Shown here: in pieces, positions 36,171 through 46,900 of the stretch
Numbering within the stretch: position 1 is the first letter of the stretch
How the letters are laid out: each line of letters opens with the position of its first letter
Origin: Argopecten irradians
Taxonomy: Eukaryota > Mollusca > Bivalvia > Pectinida > Pectinidae
Assembly: GCF_041381155.1 (NCBI RefSeq)
Contig: NC_091142.1
Location: 24,824,362 to 24,888,361, forward strand
Reading direction: 5' to 3'
Length of the DNA: 64,000 nt
Position numbers and translations under genes: made by a program
Notes under the pieces: generated by a model
What the model was told of the DNA's origin: nothing
What the model saw: the letters and a program-made list of their open reading frames with translations, nothing else
The model's database searches: none

Positions 36171-37265
36171 GATAGAGTATTCAGTAACACAGAGGTAGCA
36201 GTCTACGTCATTGATCGGTTGTATATTGTTGGAAAGACGACCATTTTGTATCGCCTCGCATGTAAATGTATAATTTTAATAAGTCATCTTTAATGGCAAT
36301 TGGTACGAATTTAAAGGACATGTGTCACGGAACGTAAATAAACATAATGAATATACGTATTATGATATTTATTTCACACAATGCAGTATTTGTTTGAATA
36401 CCTTGTCCATATTTTACAATCGTGCCCGTAATATATCAGATTACTAACGAACGGCGATGTTAATATGACATATCGAACCACAAACACATTAAATTGGCAG
36501 TGTTTTCCTGGTAAAATAGCCATTTGAAAATTGGGACCATGTTTTATTACTTAGCAACGTAGATTTGTTATCCAGCTTAAACATTTGCAAATAAAAGAAA
36601 AAGAATAAATTTCACGTTTTCAACTAATCTGATAATAAGATTGTCATTTGCAAAAGAAAATAAGAAATTATTTTGATAATTTGAATTATACTACATAAAT
36701 GATAGAACGAATAAACGTACCCGGCCTTCTATACCTTTCAGCCGGGTACGAATTGGTCCCTATGTGTCGTAGTGGAGCACTGCCTCCGAAAGTCACTCGG
36801 GCACTGTTTTCTATATTTTTGAAGGTTTCCAATTATTTTATGCGTGCATGCATTTACATATAAGTTTTGTCCAAAACAAACATAACTACCGTTCTTAATA
36901 TCTACCTTACCGCTCACAAGACGTCAAATTCACAATTTGTGAACTTGCCGTCTAAATTCCCTTCAGAAAAACCTTCATATATGTGTTATATAAAAAATGC
37001 CTCGATGAGAATTTGATATTTTATGTGGTTCAATTGAATTGCCTAGTAGGTAAGCGATATCAAACAAGTACGTATAAATGCAAACAAACGTTTTATAATG
37101 GTTTGAATAATCATTACTATGCTCCATTAGCAGTAATAGGCACCAATTGTAGCTCTTAAGACGACACCATTCTCTGTCTAAAAGTCTTTTGAGCTACAAT
37201 ATTGCAGTACATAAATGATATTAAATATTAGTAAGGCATTCTTTGAACTATTGATCACATTACAG
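36171..37265. other. Gene A intron where two exons are missing
   Basis: Both strands were read for a counterpart of gene B exon 10 ([20 protein letters not shown]) and exon 11 ([19 protein letters not shown]). Neither appears. The stretch is AT-rich non-repeated DNA. Confidence 0.7.
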
Positions 37266-37433
37266 GAAACTGGCTTGTCAGACTGGATAGGGGACAAGCT
37301 GTCTGTATGTAGTGGTCTAGATATATGGGTTCTCAACCTAGTCCTCAGTTATATTGTTGCTGGCTTCACTGAAGTGGCCAGCAACAGTGCCACAGCTACA
37401 TGTACACTAATGCTGCCGATTTTAGCACAAGTG
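37266..37433 (+). pseudogene. Gene A exon 12 with altered second SNT motif
   Basis: GLSDWIGDKLSVCSGLDIWV through SYIVAGFTEVASNSATAT to TLMLPILAQV. Gene B reads [13 protein letters not shown]. Gene A has SNS and two extra codons (gccaca gctaca at 37389-37400, a near 6-bp duplication) in the segment that forms the second sodium site. Confidence 0.85.
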
Positions 37434-37571
37434 GTTAGTTAGTGTAAACTTTCTGTGACACTGTACTCCTTAAACATGTATAATTTGACGATAATGGTAT
37501 TTTTACCGCAAGAAATTTCACGATAAAATATAATTGGGTTATTTTATTTTCTACACAATATCAGTATAGCT

Positions 37572-38232
37572 TAGACTAGATTGCCTTTCGTAGTTTTTCT
37601 ACTCTCCGTTAGGCTTCGCTCCGAAAATACAACGACAGGTCAGGGCTATCGATCCTGGAAATTGATTGGCTAATATTTATAACGTTCAGGGGATATTCCT
37701 TTTCAAAATGGCGTCTGTATATTTTCGCCAAAAAAATAACAACATTCAATTTTTGAATTGCTGACCTCTAGTCTGCTATACAATGGTAAATGGTAATCAA
37801 TATTAAGTATTTATTGGTGGAAAATAACTTAACATACTATTTGTTGCGTATTGGTTGTTTGAAACGCGAAATTGTCTTTTGAAGCAGAAACTCAGGGGTT
37901 TTCCGGTACACACATAATGACGTCAGTGTAATTTATGGAACTTCAGACTTCAGAAATCGTAACGTTCTTAAACTATTTCAAATACCTTTTCAATGCTGAA
38001 TGCATCCTAGACAATATCGAAATTTTATTTCCACCTCGTTGCTATTGTAAACAGAAGGGAATTTCGTGTCATAATGAACTCAACGATTTGCTAATTTGAA
38101 TTGACCAATCAGAATCATTTTGGTCAGGATCTTGACCAAAATGGCGGCCATGACCTGTCTTAGTATTTAAGAGCGCGCGCAGCCTAGCGGAGAGAACTGG
38201 TACTAAGGCGGGTAACCCAGTCTACGGTATGG
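37572..38232. mobile_element. About 660-bp element with 45-bp TIRs in gene A intron 12
   Basis: The left end tagactagattgcctttcg and ctctccgttaggcttcgctc pairs imperfectly with the right end gcgcagcctagcggagagaa and aaggcgggtaacccagtcta. The inside has no recognisable transposase. Confidence 0.6.
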
Positions 38233-39654
38233 CTATTATTGCGAATGCGCGAATTCATCACTGCGATAACCTATTGCTTTTGAGTTAATTTTTTTTACAA
38301 TATTTACAATATCTTCTACTCAGTAAAGTATATCCTGAAGCGAAAAAATATGGAAATAAAGAAGCTCAACTTTTTTGTACAGAACTGAAACACCAAGGTA
38401 TATATTGTTTACCGATAATTGGAAAATAAAATTCAATTTGTCCATTACATGTTAATATCAAAATACTTTCCTTGTGTAATTCTTTATTCGCCACCACTGA
38501 AAAATCAAAATGCCATGCTATTGATATGGGATTGTTTTCAATATGAAAGTAAATGTTCAAACGCCTGCTAGCAATTAACTAAACATTGAGAAAAGGCGCA
38601 TTATATACCCTTATATATACAGATCATATACTTTTGTTTAGCTCGGTTGAAGACCACTACAGCTATATACATGATTATATGATTTAGCGTTCTTATAATT
38701 CGTATGAATTATAGTATGAAAACCATTAATAGTTTTGCAGATTTTCATATCGCAATCAAAAATATCAAAATAAAAATAATGTTAAAGAGAAAAAGGTTAA
38801 ATAAAGCTCTGTTGTCCTGCTCTTACTGTAATTTAAAATTAAATTTTGTTTCGTTGTCCATTTTAATACATTTGGTGTTTACGTTAACAGTAAGGCCCTT
38901 GTTGTTTAAGGAGCATTATATTTGAATTATTTTGTGTATAGTAGACTAGATTATCTGATTTATTGATACACTCTTTTGTTGCTAAGAACAAAGTTGATGT
39001 GAATTTACTTATAATCGTGCAATAAGCTACTCATAGGGCTGCCATAAATGTGCCTTTATATTGACATCTAATTTTACAACAATATAAACATATCGGCTCT
39101 CTTTATTACACAAGACTTGATGTCTTACTGACTATAATGAGGGGCGTGTGTAAATATGGGTCCCTGAGCAGAGATTGATAGCAAAAACAACAAATAGATA
39201 CGTGCCATATATCTATTTACGTTTTCGTATATATGAAACTCACGTTTAATATCTTTGGTTTATGAGGTAATAAAGTAATGCTCTTTGTGCTCATTCCTCT
39301 TTCTCTAGAAATCAATGTGGCTATAGATTATCTGTGTGTTCTACATAATGTTTGGAATATAGTTTTCTGTCAAGCGGGCTTTTAAAAGTTCAGTTAAATG
39401 TACGCCAAAAATAGCGGTTCAGTTAAGAAATCTTGAGCAACTCGCTTTTTTTCTTTTATCCTTCTCCTTGCTAGTTTCACACCTGAAATCATTTTGCGAA
39501 GAAGAATATAATAGAAACAAAACCTATTTTAAGCTAGATATATCTACAATAATAATAACACAAAATGAGTTACAACTTTGAAAAAAAATCAATAATATTA
39601 TTTTAATATTAATTTTATTAATCTGACATATGACTTATATTTTGCTTCTGACAG
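38233..39654. other. Gene A intron 12, remainder
   Basis: AT-rich with no exon, repeat or RNA gene recognised; a 73-codon frame at 38704-38925 has no support. Confidence 0.4.
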
Positions 39655-39792
39655 GCTTTGAAGTTGGAAGTAAATCCGCTATATTTGGTCCTTCCGGTCA
39701 CGATAGCAGCCTCAATCTCGTTTATGTTACCCGCAGCTACACCGCCCAATACTGTGGTGTATTCATATGGATATCTCAAGGTCATTGATATG
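39655..39792 (+). pseudogene. Gene A exon 13, family signature region
   Basis: LYLVLPVTIAASISFMLPAA then TPPNTVVYSYGYLKVIDM, 46 codons, phase 0 at both ends, the same length as gene B exon 13. The sodium:sulfate symporter signature is nearly kept, but has Ala where Leu/Ile/Val/Met follows the Pro. The end of this exon seeds the 47-bp array. Confidence 0.85.
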
Positions 39793-40091
39793 GTACTTGT
39801 GTTTTGTATCAATATGGATATCTCAAGGTCATTGATATGGTACATGTGTTTTGTATTCATATAGATATTTCAAGGTCATTGATATGGGACGTGTGTTTTG
39901 TATTCATATGGATATCTCAAGGTCATTGATATGGTACATGTGTTTTGTATTCATATAGATATCTCAAGGTCATTGATATGGTACATGTGTTTTGTATTCA
40001 TATAGATATCTCAAGGTCATCGATATGGTACGTGTGATTTGTATTCATATGGATATATCAAGGTCATTGATATGGTACGTGTGTTTTGAGG
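39757..40091 (+). repeat. 47-bp array copying the exon 13 end and its donor, 7 units
   Basis: The phrase gtcattgatatgg starts at 39781 (the true exon end), 39828, 39875, 39922, 39969, 40016 and 40063: exactly 47 bases each time. Each unit has the exon tail gatatctcaaggtcattgat, the donor (ATG|GTAC) and the first intron bases. Confidence 0.97.
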
Positions 40092-40480
40092 TGTATCAAA
40101 GACACCATAGATGTGTATGTGGTCAATGTCTTTTCGTTAGTAATCAAAGTAAAAATTTGTATGTTTGAAATAACACAAATTGTTTTAATTACGCTAAATT
40201 CAATCCAAATTGACTAAATACATATATTATACTTCGCGATATTTTTCAAAACCATAGTATTTCATATTACGGCCTGCCGAATGAATGACGCTTTCAAATG
40301 TTATCGAAAAGAATTGGCGAAAATAAACCCAAAAGTTCCAAAAGTAAATCGCGAGAATTTACACCCTCAAAATTTTACAATTATAAAGTATTGTAGAAAA
40401 TCACTTGGAGAGGCGACAAGAGACGTATGGTATGTAACATTATACATAGCATCTCACTAAAGCAGTAAAATAGCAGGTAG

Positions 40481-40643
40481 TCCGTCTTTGCATATTACAG
40501 AGTTAGCTCCCTTGCGGGTAGGTATCGATTGTTACGTCATTTTTTTGTGAGCGCAATTCACGTCGTTTTGTCCGAAACACATGACGTCACAATCGATAAC
40601 TACCCGCAAGTACAGATAACTCTGTAATAATATATGCAAATTC
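40481..40643 (+). mobile_element. Palindromic MITE, copy 3 (most complete)
   Basis: tttgcatattacagagttag, cgggtaggtatcgattg and tacgtcat are mirrored by atgacgtcacaatcgataac, tacccgcaag and ataactctgtaat. It is almost a full palindrome of about 160 bp. It lies in gene A intron 13. Confidence 0.88.
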
Positions 40644-40860
40644 GGAATACATCCACATGGAAAGGAGATAAATCGAGACACTATCCCTAGTATCAAAGGC
40701 CTCCAATATGGCGGTATTACAATCGGTAACAATACGAATATAGTCTCCAAAAACATGCATACCGAACACATGGAAGGCCGTACTTAAATGGCCCTGACTG
40801 TATGTATGACGTTAATCCGATCAATCAACCAACCGACTATTTATAGTATTCTCATTTCAG

Positions 40861-40995
40861 ATAAAAACTGGACTCCTAATGAACATCATTCCTATTCCAA
40901 TCGTCGTGTCCCTGACTGAATATTTCGGAAATAGTATATTAAATGTGAAGGAGTTTCCGTTGGAATTCCGAAATGGAACAAATGGATCCACTTAG
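40861..40995 (+). pseudogene. Gene A terminal exon
   Basis: The acceptor tctcatttcag opens IKTGLLMNIIPIPIVVSLTE and ends RNGTNGST then TAG. It has two N-glycosylation sequons in the extracellular tail; gene B has five. The tail is 25 residues shorter than gene B. Confidence 0.85.
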
Positions 40996-42429
40996 CTGTA
41001 ACCAAACTGGCGGTTTCTATTATTCCATCGATTGAAAGTTGAAGATATCTGACACCAAAGCAATCATCATATACTGATACCATTTACTGTAGAGATGACA
41101 TGACATATTCTGATAGTAAAACAGCACCCCTCCCCCCTTCCTCCAATCAAAGTAAAAAGTAACTGTGTCGACTTACAAACTCATATTTCAATCCATGATA
41201 TGGATTGTCGGTATACACCTTCCACTTTTGCTTTCTGTATTTTCTTGCTGTATTTGGCTATGGAATAAAAAGGCTTAATATGTCTCATATTCTGTATTGA
41301 TAACGATCACAAACACGCTACTTTCCTATTTTTTGCTTTCCAATCCTTTTCATAATGTAACTTACACATTTAGAAACTGGTAAATTATTCTGTATATATT
41401 TGGTATATTGCATGTCCTGAGTTGAAATGATCAGGGGGTAACCCATGGCCAAGTTTCTGTCAATAGTAAGATTACTCGACCGTGTCATTTTTCAGTTTAA
41501 GCAACTTATATTAGCAGGTCAGCAGAACTGTTTCATTCCGAACATATCCTTATGCTTTACGCCTTTCCGTTTATAGAAATCCACAACGAATGGAGTAGAG
41601 GTATTGCCTCGTATGTGCAATGGGAATCTCTCTGAGCTACAATGGATTGTTATCAGAAGAGAATACACGGATTTTAGGCTTGCCCTGTATTTAAATAAAC
41701 AAACAATTAAGAGTTCATCCACCTTATAAGGATGACTTACGACTTTCACTCGTACAAGCATCCATATGACCTTAGTTGTTGATGGGCCGTAAAACTAAAA
41801 CAAACAATTATCCAGTTTTAGTAAAGTTTACACGCCAAGAGAGAGAGTAATGTTAGCCTTTCCCTTCAGTGTTAGACTATATATCGTGTCGAGGCGACCA
41901 AATGAATTAAACATCTATTTCTAATATTACATATGTACTCATTTTTTTTATTAGTAATCAATTCATTATGACATTGGCAACAGTAAATGTTCAATGGGAA
42001 CCAATCATAGAAAATTCACAGTTTATTTATATCCTTTCTAATCATAACACACACGAAACCACATACAAACACACGTGAGGGATGTAAAAATGGAATTGTT
42101 TTATCGAATTCTAACCTTTGCTAATGTATAAGGATTCAACATAAATTGTATTAACCATGTCGAATAAAGCAGTTACCCATCTATAAGGTATTTACCACAT
42201 AATGGAGTCTAGCATTATTTCATTACGATGAAGTAAAGTCATGAACAGATTATACTGCCAATCTGACTGCAAATAAAGCGGGTAAGGGTGGATAGAACTC
42301 ATATCAAGTTACTCTGACTTGATATTGTAAATACTACTGTACCACTGGCATAAGAAGCATTTGTTTTCATAACAATCTATATGTTGTATCATGTTTGTTA
42401 TGATTTGTTTACGTCATCGTTGACGTTTT
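40996..42429. other. Intergenic between the two transporter genes
   Basis: An 80-codon minus-strand frame at 41519-41761 has no recognisable domain. No other feature beyond the gene A 3' end is visible. Confidence 0.4.
41264..41269 (+). terminator. Candidate poly(A) signal of gene A
   Basis: AATAAA lies 269 bases after the gene A stop codon. It is the first full hexamer noticed in the downstream sequence. Confidence 0.35.
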
Positions 42430-43010
42430 TGCTTTATGCCTTCCCCTCTCTCCATCCCTCACTATTTACTTCATTCCTTCCCTCTGCCATGTCCCCTTAC
42501 CTGTTTGATGTCCAGCCAATCCGCCGCCATGCAGGTCCCTAGAGTTGGCCAAGGCTATTGAGAGGCCTAACATCTTTACCTCTCCCTTCCCTCCATCCTT
42601 CCCCTCTCCCCCTCTCCTTTTACTTCCTTCGTTCCCTCTGCCATGACCCCTTACCCGTTTGATGTCCAACCAGTCGGCCAAGTCCCTAGAGTTGGTCAGT
42701 GCTATTGAAAGGCCAAACATATCAACCCTCCCCTTCCCTCCATCCTTCCCCTCTCTCGATCCTTCCTTTGACGTCCTTCGTTCTATCTGCCCTTCCCCCT
42801 TACAATGTACCTGTTTGATGTCCATCCAGTCGGCCAGGCAGGTCCCTAGAGTTGGTCAGTGCTGTGGAAAGGCCTACCACCTTTACCTCTCCTTTCCCTC
42901 CATCCTTCCCCTTCTCCACCCTCCCGTTCCCTCCATCCTTCCCCCTCTCCAACCGTCCGTTCCCTCTATACTCCCCATCTCTTCGTCCCGGTTTATCCAC
43001 ATTGATTGAC
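42430..43010. repeat. CT-rich imperfect tandem repeat, about 156-bp unit, 3 copies
   Basis: The words gtttgatgtcca and gtccctagagttgg recur at about 42505, 42658 and 42815, separated by CCCTTCCCTCCATCCTTCC-type tracts. Minus-strand frames in the copies share GLSIALTNSRDL, but indels put them in different contexts. Confidence 0.8.
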
Positions 43011-43786
43011 GTGAAGACGATTGCCGATTTCATTTGTTGTGTTGGCATTTATTGTAGTCTATCAACGCGCTTTCAGTGCAAAAAGATATTGATATTACAT
43101 TAAGTTTTTTTTTTAAAAGTTAATTAAAAAAATCAATCAATTTCTTGATAAGTATGAAATAATAATCTTAAATAAACCAAAAAATACTGCTGGCCACCAA
43201 TTTCTGTGTATAATGGGGTGTTACAATAAAATAGAACCATGTGTTTCGGAATAGTAATCATATAGATATAATCCATACCATGGTCAGAACGTCAAATGGC
43301 AATCAGTTCGTATAAATAATACAGCATATCAAATATAACCACGTTGGTAGAGGATGTCAGAGGACTTTGCGAGGCTCCTTATGGTAGGAAGTATGTTGTC
43401 CTACATTAAGAGCGAGAAAAAAAAACAGATACAAGGAGCGCTTTTATCGAAGTGTACTTTTCCGTCAGCGTTCTGGTTTTTCATTATCATAGACATTTGT
43501 ATGATGATATGTGTAATGATATGCGCTTGTACTGATACATAATTTGTCATTAACCTTAAATATATTTAAAACAACAGTGAAAACGCGTTATGTAACTATA
43601 ACAGGTCATCAGATTAAACCACATGCTAATTATCTTAGATATACTTAATCATGAGGTCGAGTAGTAGAAATATGTTTGACATGCGTGTAATACTTATGCT
43701 AATGTAGAAAATAGATCAAGCTGACAACCAGGGACAGACATATTGTTTACAGAGCAGTGTAGTTGCCCAAACATAGCCCACACGGA
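43011..43786. other. Upstream region of gene B
   Basis: No gene is supported. A 62-codon plus-strand frame at 43354 has no family resemblance. Confidence 0.4.
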
Positions 43787-43793
43787 TATAAAG
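43787..43793 (+). promoter_or_regulatory. TATA-like box upstream of gene B
   Basis: TATAAAG lies about 130 bases before the gene B start codon in otherwise unremarkable sequence. The position would allow a short 5' UTR, but no other promoter element is evident. Confidence 0.3.
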
Positions 43794-43920
43794 ATAACGG
43801 AGAGATCATTACTGTCCACGACAGGTACCAGATGGGTTGTGGCTTAAACTCACCGTTACATCATTCCGATTGTGTTCGATTTATATAGAATTCAAATTAA
43901 CGAACAGATTCCGATTTAAG

Positions 43921-46900
43921 ATGGGATATACTTGCAGTGAGTTCTTACACGACCTGTTGGCGATACGAAAGGTTTTGATTGTTCTTTTGACGCCTATACT
44001 GTTGTTACCTGTCCCGTTAAGTGTAGAAACAAAGGTATGTATATGATATAAATTACAAATTCCACGTATTTTTTTTTTTAACAAATCCTCTTATTTTTTA
44101 ACCATTTTATCATTCTGCATTTTTCATCATTTCTAAATTAGTTTCTGACATGGCTTGAGATGTCCATATCAGAACATAAAATAATATCAAAGTTTCCATG
44201 ACATGTCATTCCATACATAAAATAATATCAAAGTCATTCCATACCATAAAATAATATCAAAGTCATTCATACCATAAATAATATCAAGTCATTCCAAGTC
44301 ACCATATAATATCAAAGCCATTCCACACCATAAAAAGACGTTTTCGCATATGGATACATTTGGAAACAATAGTTTATGTATTCATATTATTATTATTATT
44401 TGTGATTATTAAACAATTTAATTTTAGACTCAAACCACAACGAAATTTACCTTTAATATCGTTTGATGTTTTATATACAAAATAAAAATAATATTACGAT
44501 ATTAAGTACGCATGAAACAAACACATAAGATCCTGTTAAATGAGTGTGTGTTTTACGTGATCGATGACAGTTGGCCTGTTAACGGGACAAACGTAAAAGA
44601 GACAGGCCCTATCACCTCGTCCCAACACACACCTACCTGTTCACATTTACACATGTATCTAACGTGTCTACCGCTACCTTATGTTTTCGTGTCCTAAAAC
44701 AACTAGTAAAAGCACACGTTACCAACCGTCCCTTTTATCTTATCTTTACATATGGCAGTATTGCATAGTAATACATGCTATATAATATTGCATATCGAGA
44801 ATAATGTGCCAGAATCCTAATAATAACTTAATTATATTGCATAAATTACAGGATTCATACACGAGGTCTTTGTTTTATGGCATCATACTCGACGAAGGGA
44901 AACTATTTGACTTTATTGTATTTTGACTTTTTATTTCAATGTGTTAATGTCGCGGTGGCCAAATGGTTAGTATTTCCCGACATATTACCACGAGCTCGCC
45001 ACCTTTGGCGTGCGAGTTCGAATCCCATGTGGGCAATTGCCAGGTACTCACTTTAAGTGTTTTCTCTTGGTACTCCGGGTTTCTTCGATCAACCTGGCAC
45101 ATCATGAAATAATCCTGGCTGATAATAGAATGTTAAACAAATAAAAGCAAATAAATATCGAACTTAATATAAGAAGCAATAAATATAGAACATGATTAAT
45201 GGATTTTGGATCATAACTACGTAAAATATATCAATACTAGTTTTTTTAAAATCAGTTAGAAAACAAGAAATTCGTTGTCTTTATACGCATATCAGTTGCC
45301 AATAGTTAGTTGTTTTGATATTAGTATGATGAAGTATGTTGCAATGGTCCTTCGAAAACGCCATTTCCTGGCATGAGGCACTCTGATTTCTTTTTAAATT
45401 ATCTAAAGCAATACCCTTGGATCTTTTCACGAACATTATTTCGTACAACGGTTTGAGTTTCCATTTATTTAAAGTTACTTAATATATATCAAGGTAGACC
45501 TACAACGGTCCTATATTGTGGATTGATTGAGAGTTAAGTCAATAGTTGAACTTAAATCGACCTTATTATTATCACATGATCAACCTCATTAGCATAATCA
45601 TGTCTTTGCATCTAAATCATAGCATAAAAGTTAACATTTACATAAACTATGATTCATAACATTTAGCTTATATCTCGAATATAAGGTCATTTACTGGATT
45701 TTTTCCCTTCTTTCTTTCTTTCTTTTTTCTTTTTTCTTCTTCTTTTTTTACTTTAAAAAAAAATAATTTACACGATATCATCGCTTTGACCGCGATACTA
45801 TATAAAACACACGTTTTTATTATTGTTTTATGTAAAGTTCAAATTATGCTTTTCTGTAGTTCCGTTCTAGTATTATATTGCCACTGTCTCATTCTTTTTT
45901 ATTATTATCTTTCATTTAAATTTATTTTGTTTCATTTACTTATGCATCGTTTTGTTTTTGTTCGTATCCCTAACACCACGTTGTGATTTCAGAATTTGTG
46001 TTCCATTCGAATCAATGCAGGTCTATATCTTTAACTTGCGTCTAATACGATATCATATAAGTACGTATACAGATGTGACCTTGACCGTATCTAAGTTACA
46101 CGTATCGTAAATGTAATTGCACCAGTGTGACCTTGGCCGTCACATGTTTTATGAATCAGTGTAAGCATGCTAGGTAAAATTTACGTTAAAATTGATAAAT
46201 CTACAGCCAAAGAGAGAAAGAGAAGTAAACACCGTGCGTCATGTCAAATATAAAATAATGTTGTAAATCAGCAGTCATTCAGAGTAAACGTTGCGGTTAA
46301 TCCCTAAATGTTATAGTTAAAATGTTATGCTTAGGATAGAGGGAAATTATATAGAATATATACAGCAGATACAAAATTAGTATATTAAAAGGTTTTTACA
46401 TATATTCTATATTCTATTTTCTATATCAAACATATCATATACATATGCTCCTTTCCACGTGCTAACACATTGGATAGTAAACGTGAAATACAGGTCATCC
46501 CCGTATTACCCGCTTTATCACTTTTATAACACACAAAAGAAGTGGGGTACTTAATGTTTTGCCCTGCTTCTTATGATTAGTATTTTTTCTTCCAATTTCT
46601 TCCGTCGCTAAGGGTTCCAGAGTTTGCCTTTGAGACAGCCGCCAGGGCCTGCTTACTGCATTTCAAATTTTGGTCTCCAATTTTAATCGAAAATGGTATA
46701 GAGGTTTTAAGGGAATGCCGAACAATATGCTTACATTTTGGGAAAAACATAAATACACCAAATCCTTAAGAGCCATTTCTTAATAATAAATAGATGATAC
46801 TGTGGTATGATAGTACAGACAAGGAGAATATTATGATGATAAAAAGATATATTAAATGAAAAAATATATTCTGATGGTTTTAATACGTCGTGATACCTTT

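Larger units (their letters stand above)
28963..40995 (+). pseudogene. Gene A: decayed SLC13-family transporter
   Basis: Twelve exon-like segments match gene B in order: 28963-29079, 30025-30174, 31233-31348, 32077-32225, 32860-32959, 34187-34356, 34870-34998, 35454-35540, 35757-35861, 37266-37433, 39655-39792, 40861-40995. Lengths equal gene B for exons 2, 3, 7, 9 and 13, and phases agree. Exon 2 is 26/50 identical in protein. Breaks are visible: two extra 13-bp units in exon 6 shift the frame to a TGA at 34338; the exon 8 donor reads TTAAGT; no counterpart of gene B exons 10-11 exists between 35862 and 37265. SNT1 is SDT and SNT2 is SNS with two extra residues. The rest is well kept, so decay looks recent, or the copy is an assembly composite. 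An active product is unlikely. Confidence 0.85.
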
